Assembly: GCA_031271465.1 (NCBI GenBank)
Contig: JAISVR010000043.1
Location: 85,650-149,649 of the forward strand
Length of the DNA stretch: 64,000 nucleotides
DNA from: Prevotellaceae bacterium
GTDB lineage: Bacteria > Bacteroidota > Bacteroidia > Bacteroidales > Paludibacteraceae
Direction of reading: 5' to 3'
In this document: one piece after another, positions 9,901 to 19,208 of the stretch
How positions within the stretch are numbered: the first letter of the stretch is position 1
How the letters are laid out: each line of letters starts with the position of its first letter
The notes under the pieces: model-generated
What the model was told of the DNA's origin: nothing
The model's input: only the letters and a program-made list of their open reading frames with translations
The model's database searches: none
Translations under genes and position numbers: made by a program

Positions 9901-12900
9901 CAACCCAAAGCGATGTATTTACCGGTGTTGTTAAGTCAATATCTGCCGGAGTTCCTATAGCATTAGCAGTACTTTCGGCTGTCGCATCATTGGCAGCAGT
10001 TGTTTCATCATTATACCAATACAATACCGATGGATCCATTCCTACGATTTCAGCCCATGGTTTAGTGCCACTCGCTTCTTCACATTGTTCAAAAGGTTCG
10101 ATAACAGGGGCTGAAACCGGCTCGGCTATATCTACTTTGATTGATGTACGGGAACTTTCGCAACCGTCTACCGTTTCTGTTATCCAATATTCTGCAGCAA
10201 ATTCGGTTTGTGTATCAAATGGCAGTGGCTCTCCTACTTTATTTCCTTCCGTTGCGGCATCATACCATGTAAGATTTGTTTTATTGGCTGTTACCAGGTC
10301 ATCTTCCCAATCTTTCATTTCCGAAGTAAGAGTAGGGCAGGCAATATAATTCTGCACGATTGGGGCATCAGGTATCCGATTCACGGTTATTGTTATTGCA
10401 TCGGAAGAACAAGCATTTACGGTATAGCTAATATCGACTATTCCAAATTTTACTGCTGTTACAACACCCGAAGAGGCATCGACCCACGCTATCGTTGCAT
10501 CGGAACTTGTCCAGCTGCCGCCGGCAAGAGTTATTGCCGTTGTATCCAAATCGAGCGTTGTACCTTCGCACATTGTCGCATTCACAGGGGGAACAATTTC
10601 CGGTTTGGCTTTGATAGTTACGCTACCTTGTATTGTATCGGTACAACCGCCAACGGAGAATTTTCCTATTACCCAATAAGGCGTAGCTGTTTGTACTCCG
10701 TTGAAGATAAGGTCGGTTCCAAGAAGTTCGTCGGTACAATCTTCGTTGGAATAATAGGTATAACTGTCGGCTCCGGTTGCTGTATTTTCTATATTCACCG
10801 TAGCGGGATAGCAAACAGCAGCGGGTGATGTGATTGTTAATGCAGGCTTTGCATTCACGGTTACGCTTGCTTCCACTCGGTCGCTCGAACAACCGTTAAG
10901 CGTATCGGCTACCCACGCCGAAGAGATTCCTACATTTATGCGTGAAGGCAAACTTGCGGAAGACATACCGTCTTCGGAAGTATACCATGCCAAGCCTCCT
11001 TCGCTACCGGTTTCGGTTCTGACAACGGTAGGGCTGTGCGATTTGCCGTCGTAGCAAAGTTCTGCATTTGTAACAGTTGGGATAGATGGTTTCTTTTTGA
11101 TAGTCAATACGCCTTCTATCGTATCACTGCAACCAAGGCTTGTTCCTACAACCCAATACGACATGGTTTGTACACCACTTATTTCTGTGTTGGTAATTTC
11201 ATTGGCAGGTAAACAATCGGCGGCAGAGTAATATTTATACGAAACCGGCTCGGCTCCGGCTACCGAATTTGTTGCCGTACCTGAAATTTCTACCGTTTCC
11301 GGATCACACACAGGAGCCGGATTGTTGATGCTTAGTTGCGGTACTTTGTTTACTGTTATGGTAGCTGTGCCTGTCATATCGGCTGCTACTGCCGAGCAAT
11401 TGGCATCGCTAAGCTGTGTTATTGTATACGAAGTGGTAGTTGAAGGAGTTACTGTAATAATAGTATCGTTGGTTCCGAGGCTGTTGTAAAAAGTGATGTC
11501 GGCTGTTTGCAAACCGGGCGACGGCGTATAGCGGAAAGTAAATGGAGCCGTACCGGTAAAACTGATTGTCAAACCGGTGCTTTGACCTTCGCAAATCGTA
11601 GCCGTACCGCTGATTGTTGCCGCAGGACGAGCTTTGATAAATACTTTTACTTCGGCGGGATTGCTGAGACAGTTGTTGTACACTGTAACCCAACGACGCA
11701 AGGTATCGCCTGCTGCATTGGCAACATCAAGGTTGAATTCTCCCGAAGGAAGGATTTCATTTTCAGCATGTTGGGCATCGGCAAGTGAGGTATACCAATG
11801 TTGTGTACCACTTGTTTTTACCAATGAAGCCCAAGTTTTTGTACCCGAAGTTGCTGCGGCACATTCTATATAATTATCGACATCTGCATCGAAAGGTTTA
11901 TTTTCAATTACTACTTTTACTGAATCTACATCGCTTTCGCAGCTAAAACCACCGGCATAAGTTGCAGTTTGTGTTACCCAATACATTACACTGTCTTCGA
12001 TATGCTTGTCGAAGGTTGTAGGCGGCGTCGCAGCTGTTCCCTTGGGTTGATACCAATTCAGGGTATTGGTTCCGGTAGCTTTTGCAAGGTCTGACCAATT
12101 GCCGTTTTCCGATGCATTTGTCGGGCAAGATTTATAATCGGACACCGCGGGCTTTTCCGGTTTCGGATTTACCGTAACCGTAACCGCTGCCGTATCGGCA
12201 CAAGTTGTTGCGGCAACAAGCACTTTAATATAATAAGTTCCGTTGCCTGCTTGGGTTTCGTCGGCAACAGATGATAAACAGGCTTCATCATTCCAATAGG
12301 TCAAATCGCCTCCTAACAGTGTACTACCCGCAGTTATTGCCGCTTCGGTTAAATTAACTGTAGCTGGAGAACAAACAGGATCGGGGTTTGTGATTTTTAA
12401 TTCGGGTTTCGGATTGATTGTAACGGTTACTGCTGCCGTATCGGCACATTGTGTCGTAGCATTTGTTCCTACAATCCAATATTTTCCGCTTGCAGCGATT
12501 TTGCTTGCATCGGCAATTTCGCTGCCGGGTTTATCTGCATTGTCATTGAAATAAGTATAGGTTAAACCGGGCGTACTGCCTGCGGTTACTGCCGGTGCTG
12601 TTAAATCGACCGTAGCGGGAGAACATACTGCCGCAGGATTACTTACCTGTACCGTTGGTTTTTCGTTTACCGTAACCGTAACCGGTTTTATATCAAAACA
12701 ACCAGTGCTTGCCACTTTTGCCATGATATAATAAGTACCATTGTCTACTTGGGTTTCGTCAAGTGCGGCATTATTCGTAGCATCTTCATCTAACCAGTAC
12801 GACAACGCAGCTCCTTCGAGCGTACTGCCTGCGGTTACTGCTGCTTCGGTCAAATCGACCGTAGCGGGCGCGCATACAGGGTCGGGATTCGTAATTTGCA

Positions 12901-15900
12901 ATACGGGTTTTGCGTTTATTGTTACCTTTCCTCCTATTGTATCGCTACAATGTGCCGAAAAACCTACTACCCAATACGAATGAACTCCAACGGCAGAGAT
13001 ATTTAAAGATGCACCGGTAAGTTCTGTCGTACAGGCGGCATCGGAATAATACTTCGGACTTCCCGCATATCCTTCGCCGGGAACAATAAATCCGGCGGCT
13101 GCAATGTTTACCACAGTAGGAGCGCATACTACCGAATCGGGTTGTTTGATACTGAATTTCGGTTGCGGATTGATAGTTACAGGCTGTTTCAACAATTCGC
13201 TTGTACAATTACCGTCAAAATATGAGATGTAGTAATCTTGTGTTCCCGTAAAGCCGCCCACCTTAGTGCTTGCCAATTCACTTGCAGCACCGGCGTCGGA
13301 ATAATATTTATAGTAAGCCGGAAGTGTTGCTGAAAGCGCAATATCTATTGCATTCGGCTCACAGGTTTCGAGTGTTCGTGCCGACAACACCGGTTTGTCG
13401 TTAATAACAACATGTACCGGTTCAATGCCGGAACAGCCATTTTCGGCTGTCGCCTTGATATAATATGTACCTGAAGCTGTGATGTTTTCGTAGTTCGCCA
13501 ACGGCAAAGTAGCTTCGGAATTGGTATAATAAGATAATACTGCTCCTGCATCTGTTACACAGGAACCACCGTCGTTGGTTATAGCAGGATTTGTCAAGTT
13601 GATACTCGAACCTTCGCATACAGCCGGAGGGTCGGTTATGCAAAGAGTCGGTGGGGTTTTATTTTCGCTTACTTCTACCGATGCCTGGGCAGAACAGCCG
13701 TTTGTTCCGGTTATTGTTAAGCTGTATTCATCTGCCGTCGAAACGGTTATATTCGACGAGTTTTCTAAATTTGACCACCGGTATGTTAATCCGCTTTCAT
13801 CTCCTTCTACCTTGGCAAAAAGTGCTTTCTGCAAGGTATCGCAAGTAAGCTCGGCAAGCTTTCCTTCATCTTTTCCGTAATAATCGATGCTGAATACAGG
13901 TTTAACGGTATCAACCTGTACTACTACCGGCGGAGCAGAATAAGCTTTACATCCATCGGTATTGATTACCTCAACCTGGTAATGCCCTATCGAATCGACA
14001 TTAAGAGTTCGAGTCGTTACCGGTGTTCCGCCTATTTTTACGGTATCTTTTCCTCCACCGCTAATTTCGAACCAAAGATAACCGATATAACTTGGGTCGC
14101 TGTCTGCCGTCAGTGTTATGCTTTTATTTGTACATGTCAATATGCTATCGCCGGTATTGGTAATTACGCCCGGCTCCGCGAGTGCGCAGCAAGTTTGTAC
14201 CGCATCGGACGAGATTACATAGGCATTACAACCCATAGAGGAGGTTTCGCCTGCTGCTATATCTAAACAGTTCGCCGCGCTGGTTGCAAAAATTGCGCGA
14301 TAAAGTCGTTCGCCGCCTGCGAGAGGTGGAACATAGCTATCTTCCACATCCTTAATACTATAGCCTTCGGCTACTGCGATAGGCTCCGGAAAATTTGTCC
14401 ACGATACAGCCCCGTCGTCACTGTATTGCCACAATACATAACCTGTTTCAAACACGGCAGGCAAGGCTTCTCTATAATATTCCATATCATTGTCGGGTAT
14501 CGACAAATTGACCTCCGTAGTGCCGCAAGCTACCTTTTGCGAGGTAGTATCGTTGATATATACCGTAACATCAGGCACACAAACAGAGAATATGATATCA
14601 TCTACTACAAAGTCGTTTCCGGCTTCTCCTCCCGTATTGTTGGTAATTTTCAAACGCAAACTCTCTCTATTTCCTGTATTAAAAGGAGGTAAGGAATATT
14701 CCGTCCACCGATTTGCTAAATTATTGGTAGGTTCTTCATGCATCAGCGGTGTTGTATATTCCGAAAGAACCTCGTCGGTATCGGCATCATGAATCGAGAA
14801 AGTAAGTGTTGGCGGATTGTCGTCATTAGCATCATTATGTGCATTGGCAGCCCAAGCCGATAATGCTACAAAAGTATTTTTACACAAACCATCTATCTCG
14901 GTATCAAGTACTGTAACCGGTTTTTCAGCTCCATTGACAAAAAGCATACCGCCAAAAGTTGTTGAGCCATCGCCATTACCGGTATGGTCCCAACCTGCTA
15001 CTGCCCACGAAGTTGTTTCACGCGGGTCTACACACACGCGATAACTGCCACCTGCATTTAAATCACCACTACCACTGTAAGGCGTATCCATACCTTCATA
15101 TTCTCCTATATAATCATGGCTATCGTGTACTCCAAAATCTATTTTCAATATTTCGAAAGAACGCGAGTTGCCCACACAAAGCGGTTCTACCTTTACTGCG
15201 CAAGGAGTGGTATATTCTTCGTTGTCACAAAAATCCGTTATCCCGCAGTAATAATAAAAAGTGCCCAGCTCGGAAGTGCCCGGAGTATAATGGCTTTCGG
15301 TGGCTCCGGCAATGAGCGTTCCGCCCACGGTAGAAGCAGTTGTATTTTTATACCATTGCCACGAAACTGCTCCCGTAGCTTCGGTTATAATTTCCTCAGC
15401 CACGGCATATTGTTTGTAGGTAGTATCTTTACAAACAACGGGCTGCAAAGACAGTGCCGGCAAATATTGCACCGGTACAGAATAGGCAACGCAACCCATT
15501 GTTACCTTGGCTCGATACCATGTGCTTACGGTAGGCAGCGTGGTTACTTCATACGGCGTTGTATTTGCCAACGGCATATCGCTGTAGTCGCTCAAATCGC
15601 CGGTGGTAGAACTCTGCCATTGAATAGATGCTCCGGCAGCTTGTCCGGTTAATGTTAATTCAAAACTCAACACTTTATTAAGCTCATCGCAATCGGCAAG
15701 AATATCTTCGCCATTGATTGTGGCTGTACCCACTACCGTGCTACAAATAGGATTTATACATACATTATCGAGTTGGGTATTATTATCGCCTCCGTCGCGA
15801 ACAAATTTAATGTAGCTCACTGCGGAGTTGTTGATTGCCCAAGTGTATTCTTCCCACGAAGCGGTGGTGGTAAAACTTCTGGAATCCAGTTTCGTATTGC

Positions 15901-17317
15901 TTGCGTTATACAGCTCTACGAGCACCGAATTTCCTTTTTGAGCACGGAACGATAAAATCCCCACGCCATTGCTCAAGCTTGGTGTTTGCAGTGTTGCCCC
16001 CGAAGTGCCGAATCGCATCGTATTGGGTGCCGAATACGGATTTCTATCGTCGCGATACAGGCTGTTCAGTTTCCATGTGCCTGTAGCCGAAACCACATCG
16101 ACGGTATTACCGCTGCCGTTGCTAAGAGCAGACCATACGGCGGCATCAAAATTTTCGCATTCATATTCCGGCGGCAAAGATGGTGCAAGGGTGGTAATTA
16201 CATCGCTTTTTTCGCTTGGCGAAGCCGAACAATAGCTATCATTATCGCCTAATGCTGTTATTTCTACGGTATAGCCGGTTGATGATTTTAGCCCGCCGAT
16301 TGCCAACTGTTCAAGACTTCCGTCGAACAACTCATGGGTAGCAATAAGATTTACTCCGCTTGCATCATACACATTGACTACATAACCGACCGCGTTTGCT
16401 ACCGCCGTCCAATGAACAGTAAAACCTTCGCTTGTTTCATCGCTTCCGCTTGGTTTTCCTACGGTGGACAAAGGCGTACCTGTACACGCCGCTGTTATAA
16501 ACGAAACATCGGCAAAAGTGCTGTCGCAATCGTTCACTGCATCGCCCACGGCATAAATGCGGGCTACATAATCGGTTTCGGCTTGCAAGCCTGTAAGGTT
16601 GTAAGGCGATGATACATTAACGATACGGCGCACGGGATTTCCCGTAACCGTGGCGCTTTCATACAATTCGATAGTATAAACCAGCGTAGAAGGCGATACC
16701 GCTGTTGTTGGCGCATCCCACGAAAGTTGTGTACTTCCTCCTGTGGGTGCTGCATTGGCTGCATTTTGAGGAGTTTCGGTCAGTTGGGTACCAAAACAAT
16801 CCTTTTTATAAACAACTATTTTAAATATTCGAGTATTTGAATTTGCCCATATTTTACAATAATTGAAATTCTCTCCTGCTGACGGAATAATACTTACTTT
16901 ATACGGCGAAATATCGCAATCGTTAAGTTTTCCATTACCGACAGCAGTTCCCGCAACAGTTCCATCGGCAGTTAAAGCAGCAGGCGCAGAAGTATCATAA
17001 TCATAGCTGATTGTTCGACTGCCGGTAGTAGAATTGTTTGAAGAAAGATAAATATCGATTCCGTAGATATACTCGCTTTTCAGTTGCACTTGCAAATAAT
17101 TGCTGGTACTAATATTTGCAGCACTACCATCGTAATCTTTACAAAGTCCTCCATTTCCGGAGTTCGAAGGTCCTGTAGATAATGTGATTCGTATATCATC
17201 ATTATCTACCGCAGCAATTGGAGTCGATTTTTCATATATAATGGTTTGTCCCTTAACAGAGCATACAACGCACAAAAGTAAACTCAACGCGAGCCACAAA
17301 CGATTAACTTTTTTCAT
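3989..17317 (-). CDS. Giant secreted multidomain adhesin-like protein with type IX secretion sorting domain
   Basis: The 4442-residue protein has a signal peptide (about 1-24, ending CSVKGQT). Fibronectin III-like domains follow (about 190-375), then a jelly-roll-like module (about 390-520) and a long array of Ig-like modules. These modules often start PVCAGENLTL or PVCSPATVDL and end SCGSDTVETTITVND. A HYR-like segment lies near residue 3720. The C-terminus (4362-4442, VIVAPNPTN...KKIIVKD) is a type A T9SS sorting domain. The protein should cross the outer membrane by T9SS and be cell-surface attached or released. Recent internal duplications are visible in the DNA. Cysteines are frequent and regularly placed in the modules. 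An OmpA-family gene follows in the same operon. A role in adhesion or matrix formation is inferred from architecture; no ligand-binding or enzyme domain was recognised. Confidence 0.93.
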   Translation of the reverse strand: MKKVNRLWLALSLLLCVVCSVKGQTIIYEKSTPIAAVDNDDIRITLSTGPSNSGNGGLCKDYDGSAANISTSNYLQVQLKSEYIYGIDIYLSSNNSTTGSRTISYDYDTSAPAALTADGTVAGTAVGNGKLNDCDISPYKVSIIPSAGENFNYCKIWANSNTRIFKIVVYKKDCFGTQLTETPQNAANAAPTGGSTQLSWDAPTTAVSPSTLVYTIELYESATVTGNPVRRIVNVSSPYNLTGLQAETDYVARIYAVGDAVNDCDSTFADVSFITAACTGTPLSTVGKPSGSDETSEGFTVHWTAVANAVGYVVNVYDASGVNLIATHELFDGSLEQLAIGGLKSSTGYTVEITALGDNDSYCSASPSEKSDVITTLAPSLPPEYECENFDAAVWSALSNGSGNTVDVVSATGTWKLNSLYRDDRNPYSAPNTMRFGTSGATLQTPSLSNGVGILSFRAQKGNSVLVELYNASNTKLDSRSFTTTASWEEYTWAINNSAVSYIKFVRDGGDNNTQLDNVCINPICSTVVGTATINGEDILADCDELNKVLSFELTLTGQAAGASIQWQSSTTGDLSDYSDMPLANTTPYEVTTLPTVSTWYRAKVTMGCVAYSVPVQYLPALSLQPVVCKDTTYKQYAVAEEIITEATGAVSWQWYKNTTASTVGGTLIAGATESHYTPGTSELGTFYYYCGITDFCDNEEYTTPCAVKVEPLCVGNSRSFEILKIDFGVHDSHDYIGEYEGMDTPYSGSGDLNAGGSYRVCVDPRETTSWAVAGWDHTGNGDGSTTFGGMLFVNGAEKPVTVLDTEIDGLCKNTFVALSAWAANAHNDANDDNPPTLTFSIHDADTDEVLSEYTTPLMHEEPTNNLANRWTEYSLPPFNTGNRESLRLKITNNTGGEAGNDFVVDDIIFSVCVPDVTVYINDTTSQKVACGTTEVNLSIPDNDMEYYREALPAVFETGYVLWQYSDDGAVSWTNFPEPIAVAEGYSIKDVEDSYVPPLAGGERLYRAIFATSAANCLDIAAGETSSMGCNAYVISSDAVQTCCALAEPGVITNTGDSILTCTNKSITLTADSDPSYIGYLWFEISGGGKDTVKIGGTPVTTRTLNVDSIGHYQVEVINTDGCKAYSAPPVVVQVDTVKPVFSIDYYGKDEGKLAELTCDTLQKALFAKVEGDESGLTYRWSNLENSSNITVSTADEYSLTITGTNGCSAQASVEVSENKTPPTLCITDPPAVCEGSSINLTNPAITNDGGSCVTDAGAVLSYYTNSEATLPLANYENITASGTYYIKATAENGCSGIEPVHVVINDKPVLSARTLETCEPNAIDIALSATLPAYYKYYSDAGAASELASTKVGGFTGTQDYYISYFDGNCTSELLKQPVTINPQPKFSIKQPDSVVCAPTVVNIAAAGFIVPGEGYAGSPKYYSDAACTTELTGASLNISAVGVHSYWVVGFSAHCSDTIGGKVTINAKPVLQITNPDPVCAPATVDLTEAAVTAGSTLEGAALSYWLDEDATNNAALDETQVDNGTYYIMAKVASTGCFDIKPVTVTVNEKPTVQVSNPAAVCSPATVDLTAPAVTAGSTPGLTYTYFNDNADKPGSEIADASKIAASGKYWIVGTNATTQCADTAAVTVTINPKPELKITNPDPVCSPATVNLTEAAITAGSTLLGGDLTYWNDEACLSSVADETQAGNGTYYIKVLVAATTCADTAAVTVTVNPKPEKPAVSDYKSCPTNASENGNWSDLAKATGTNTLNWYQPKGTAATPPTTFDKHIEDSVMYWVTQTATYAGGFSCESDVDSVKVVIENKPFDADVDNYIECAAATSGTKTWASLVKTSGTQHWYTSLADAQHAENEILPSGEFNLDVANAAGDTLRRWVTVYNNCLSNPAEVKVFIKARPAATISGTATICEGQSTGLTISFTGTAPFTFRYTPSPGLQTADITFYNSLGTNDTIITVTPSTTTSYTITQLSDANCSAVAADMTGTATITVNKVPQLSINNPAPVCDPETVEISGTATNSVAGAEPVSYKYYSAADCLPANEITNTEISGVQTMSYWVVGTSLGCSDTIEGVLTIKKKPSIPTVTNAELCYDGKSHSPTVVRTETGSEGGLAWYTSEDGMSSASLPSRINVGISSAWVADTLNGCSSDRVEASVTVNAKPALTITSPAAVCYPATVNIENTATGADSYTYYSNEDCTDELLGTDLIFNGVQTATPYWVIGKFSVGGCTDTIQGSVTIKAKPEIVPPVNATMCEGTTLDLDTTAITLAGGSWTSSDATIAWVDASSGVVTAVKFGIVDISYTVNACSSDAITITVNRIPDAPIVQNYIACPTLTSEMKDWEDDLVTANKTNLTWYDAATEGNKVGEPLPFDTQTEFAAEYWITETVDGCESSRTSIKVDIAEPVSAPVIEPFEQCEEASGTKPWAEIVGMDPSVLYWYNDETTAANDATAESTANAIGTPADIDLTTPVNTSLWVVIKGGDCYSQPAEVTVNIKARPTATLVGDTTICNGSNTANALQVNFTGTAPFEYRYDANGVTTALINSAGTLDTLKNLTPNTTTVYELVYLKDATGCGAFFNTVDRDDRKATVTVNDKPEIADEITAPALTCAGMNNINIAPTSVNWNGDGSGDGSWFISTTTEAVAFTSITMPYSAAYDKNGYSIIYVAENSCGTDTGKVLLSIKDTAEITEALTVSPVCAGKNLTLTAPTVDWKNDPDINSEEWKLSDAVGSDVFVSVPTPVTISDNGKTLIFIAKNSCGSDTVETTITVNDEPTITAPTLPDAICAGESLNLPAVTVADNGSAITNQGWLLDDVIITSSDKISFAKHNATLKYFAVNGCDSVWVEVGKITVRDVAEITGTLTVSPVCAGENLTLNAPVVDWKNDEALNTSSEWKLSDAVGSDVFISVPAPVVASDHGKTLIFIANNSCGSDTVETTITVNNLPDLVQDFTIEICDTEELSPNPWIVDKTLYPDTTWQIEANAGAKDYIEISAYPLPISYATDKGKEVLFIVKTICGSDTARATVMGGNSPSVGTLATPAAVCEGVALSLVAPSVSDEISGRTGWEIETASDVWEEFVPATPMVYATHNGKNLRYWAGNDCDTVYSNTAAITVHTKPSITLNGSPAAVLCEGDSLTLTSVTPLVDYRGASKISEGWLLDGVPYVLETALVAADHHNKELKYYAKNDCGSDTVEVAIITVNTKQKFLTALPAIDICGEEELTLTEPWATADRTLVTGSYWQIEQNAGAKDYSNIPSFPLHISYAADNGKEIIFVATADCGNDTARVTIRAGALPAINGTLAASYSACEGVALSLVAPSVSDEIPGRTGWQIETASDVWEDFDPATLMDSTTHDGKNLRYWAGNDCDTVYSNTATIIVNTKPAKPAAVVPPATVCAGENLALPVQNWQIETAVNSGYFMPFAAPYTVSAEHSGRKLFYEISNSCGSTQSDTVLVSVASVPEILAPVVPETLCVGDSLKPKAVVVSNGGEAITNYEWFFSDDLLTPIYSSSTDDTLRYEVKESDNGRQLILKVSNLCGDAASTPAILQVGKVPVVSKLASIAPVCEGSSLILTAPQVEWNGLTTLSQGWEIRLNGSWQPFDPHTTPMVYATHNDSLLRYMASSSCGTAYSDTATIVVNEAVTAEAGRVDNISCVCLLSTAQLAADAPSVGTGKWTQTAGTAATIEDVTSPASVVNGLSPGIYTFRWTVTNDLCQASDEVSFSVLADNEAPVVHLSIAELEAQSAGNDCKFTVPDLSSYVNYKHDDCTPENELIYHQTPVAGSSLNNTTAVRVWLEDSCGKYGTPQVVVVTVNNSLPKPVIVGNFDPACSAGANLQLSVDNTAGMYDTIYWEYNGVDLGLDNQYVLNGVSQEGEYRVIVENAAGCTNTSVVNVGTMPFVYDVADIVLCHGEDFPGYTFNHSSNAEVYWEEVVGYDPIGGSGETEGVGLPAKSGIDVLPAFTAKNSSAYPIRAVYRATPRSSSCIGEAKMFIITVNPVPGLAKGVDNRIYCYGTQVPNYIFTTDVVNTDFEWKRIGGDVITEIPESGDNVMPGFTASPSRELTAQYEVKASFNNAGKVCSASESFKFSITLLPQFSVSVAPEDQTVISGNSLTEIVFTPTSSKVDSIRWERIQGQIPGLATSGTGNTIAAQTLTSNDSQNLFALYQVTPYIRVSEALTCEGKPATFSITLKPEETLECNLEIVKQPENQNICGDGTTSVTLYVEAVGKGAIKYQWYEVLAGTTHAEKRPLSGETAATLKLNYDPSMSGNEYQVEVSNDCGKILSSSYVVLQGNNLRVVQEWSDVLYVEGHEHFSRFQWYKDDYAIKDNAYAPYYSNKQGLNGTYKVRAYYADGSWQESCPMKVVSESQQTGDVIVAPNPTNINSSIVVTITDPSFNISEAKIEIFSENGQLVGTYPVTGETTTVPTPGVAGNYIVRVTPKLGSIVVKKIIVKD
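7201..8780 (-). repeat. Tandem ~790-bp duplication inside the giant adhesin gene
   Basis: Segments 7201-7422 and 7991-8212 are near-identical over long runs; both contain GTATTGCTATACACGGTATC. The similarity continues at the same offset (for example 7481-7625 against 8264-8405). The unit is about 790 bp or 263 residues, covering roughly three Ig-like modules. Confidence 0.75.
8521..9281 (-). repeat. Second internal duplication (8521-8775 and 9031-9281)
   Basis: The two ~250-bp segments share long identical runs such as TTCAACCGTATCGGAACCGC and AAAACATCGCTGCCTACCGC. They encode the near-identical Ig-like module with the motif WKLSDAVGSDVF. The pair indicates recent gene-internal amplification. 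Confidence 0.8.
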
Positions 17318-17391
17318 AACAATTTCTTGTATAAACTTTATTTCTTTCTTAAAAAAATAAAACGAATTTGTTTCATTTTTTATAAACCTTA

Positions 17392-17399
17392 CAAAGGAA
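17392..17399 (-). promoter_or_regulatory. Possible -7 element for the giant adhesin operon
   Basis: On the minus strand TTCCTTTG differs from TAnnTTTG by one base and would give a 5' leader of about 65-70 bases. No clear -33 TTTG accompanies it. This is a weak call. Confidence 0.3.
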
Positions 17400-17498
17400 G
17401 AAGAAATATTAAAAAGAAATAGTTAAAAAATTGTTAAAAACATATTGCGTTTACTTTATATAGAGTTTTTTGTATCTATAAGAGAGCATTTTAAGGAT

Positions 17499-18302
17499 TT
17501 AGCCTTGATTTTTAACTATTAGCCGAACCGGACAATGATCGCTTATAGTTACTTCGTCGAGGATTGCGGTGCTCACTACTTGCTTTACAAAGGCTTGCGA
17601 GCAAAGAAAATAATCGATACGCCAGCCAACATTTCGGTCGCGCGCTTGCGTGCGCATACTCCACCAGGTGTATTTCACCGTGTCGGGGTAAAAACGGCGA
17701 AAAACATCTACCAACCCGTGAGTCATGAAATTATCGAACCCCTCCCGTTCTTCGGGCGTATATCCGGCATTTTTTTCGTTTTGTTTCGGGTTGGCAAGGT
17801 CTATCGGGCGATGAGCTACATTGAGGTCGCCACACAAAACTACGGGTTTCCGCTTTTCGAGCAAAGTAATAAACTCAAGCAGTTTTTTATCCCACACATC
17901 GTGGCGCATGGCAAGACGCGACAGGTCGTGTTTTGCATTGGGTACATAGGTGGTAAGCAGGAAGAAATCGGCAAATTCAAGGCTAAGCAATCTGCCTTCG
18001 CGCGACACATCGCCGTATTGGTCGGCAAAAATCCGGTTGTCGAAACAGCTGTCAAAATTGACAGTAACCGACTGCGGTTTTATTTTCGTAAAAATTGCCG
18101 TACCGCTGTAACCTTTTTTTTCTGCCGAATTGATATAGGAATCGTAGCCCAATTCCTTAAATTTCAATACATCGATTTGCTCGGGCTGCGCCTTGGTTTC
18201 CTGCAAACATATCACATCGGGATTTTCGGCTTCGAGCCACTCGAAAAATCCCTTGTTTACCGCAGAACGAATGCCGTTGACATTAAAGGAGAGTATTTTC
18301 AT
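17499..18302 (-). CDS. xth: Exodeoxyribonuclease III (AP endonuclease)
   Basis: The 267-residue protein of the ExoIII/APE1 family begins MKILSFNVNGIRSAV. Family motifs are present in order: CLQETKAQ (metal-binding Glu), GYSGTAIFTK, YGDVSREGRLLSLEF, KPVVLCGDLNVAH (catalytic Asp and Asn), WRIDYFLCS and SDHCPVRL (catalytic His). The enzyme cuts DNA at abasic sites and removes 3'-blocking groups in base-excision repair. It lies 17 bases after the lptB gene on the same strand, so the two are probably co-transcribed. No oddities were seen. Confidence 0.97.
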   Translation of the reverse strand: MKILSFNVNGIRSAVNKGFFEWLEAENPDVICLQETKAQPEQIDVLKFKELGYDSYINSAEKKGYSGTAIFTKIKPQSVTVNFDSCFDNRIFADQYGDVSREGRLLSLEFADFFLLTTYVPNAKHDLSRLAMRHDVWDKKLLEFITLLEKRKPVVLCGDLNVAHRPIDLANPKQNEKNAGYTPEEREGFDNFMTHGLVDVFRRFYPDTVKYTWWSMRTQARDRNVGWRIDYFLCSQAFVKQVVSTAILDEVTISDHCPVRLIVKNQG

Positions 18303-18319
18303 TAATTGTTAGTTATTAA

Positions 18320-19081
18320 TTAATCATTAGCATTTGGGACTTTTCGTTTCAATTCAAAATCGCGTCCGAGGTATTTTTCTCGCACGGTAGGGTTGGAAGC
18401 AAGTTCTTCGGCAGTACCTTGAAAAAGTATTCTCCCTTCGAAAAGCAAGTAAGCGCGGTCGGTAATACTGAGCGTTTCGTCCACATTATGGTCGGTAATA
18501 AGAATACCGATATTTTTATCCTTAAGTTGCCATACAATATCCTGAATATCCTGTACGGCAATAGGGTCGACGCCGGCAAAAGGCTCATCGAGCATAATAA
18601 ACTTAGGTTCGATGGCAAGGCAGCGGGCAATTTCGGTTCGACGCCGTTCACCGCCCGAAAGACGGTCGCCAAGATTTTTCCGCACATGCCCGAGGTGAAA
18701 CTCCTCGATAAGCAGTTCGAGTTTCTCCTCTTGGTAAGCTTTGGTAAAATTGGTCATTTCGAGCACCGCACGGATATTATCTTCCACCGTCATTTTGCGA
18801 AACACCGAAGCCTCTTGCGCCAGATAGCCGATTCCGATTCGGGCACGCTTATACACAGGAAAGGAGGTAATATCCTCGTCGTTGAGGAAAATCTTGCCTT
18901 CGTTGGGCACAACCAATCCGGTAGTCATGTAAAAAGTAGTGGTTTTACCTGCACCGTTAGGTCCAAGCAAACCAACAATCTCACCCTGTTCTACACTGAT
19001 AGAAACATGGTCGGCTACGGTTCGTGCGCCATATCGTTTCACTAAGTTTTCGGTGCGGAGCACCATCTTTTTTTGTTCCAT
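18320..19081 (-). CDS. lptB: LPS export ABC transporter ATP-binding protein LptB
   Basis: The 253-residue ABC ATPase shows Walker [11 protein letters not shown]-loop [14 protein letters not shown], signature LSGGERRR, Walker [16 protein letters not shown] and switch histidine [12 protein letters not shown]. The [11 protein letters not shown] and FAGVDPIAV segments are diagnostic of LptB rather than other ABC ATPases. It powers extraction of lipopolysaccharide from the inner membrane together with LptFG and LptC. Those partners are not in the window. The gene precedes xth with a short gap. Confidence 0.95.
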   Translation of the reverse strand: MEQKKMVLRTENLVKRYGARTVADHVSISVEQGEIVGLLGPNGAGKTTTFYMTTGLVVPNEGKIFLNDEDITSFPVYKRARIGIGYLAQEASVFRKMTVEDNIRAVLEMTNFTKAYQEEKLELLIEEFHLGHVRKNLGDRLSGGERRRTEIARCLAIEPKFIMLDEPFAGVDPIAVQDIQDIVWQLKDKNIGILITDHNVDETLSITDRAYLLFEGRILFQGTAEELASNPTVREKYLGRDFELKRKVPNAND

Positions 19082-19208
19082 CTTAAATTTTATAAATCAA
19101 TTCCAGCGGCGGCATAAGTTATGCTTCGTTAAGCTCGCGCCAAAACGGCGTCTAGTGTAAAATATTTTTTTATCGGCATGTAAATTTTTTTAGTCCGTGT
19201 GTAAAATT

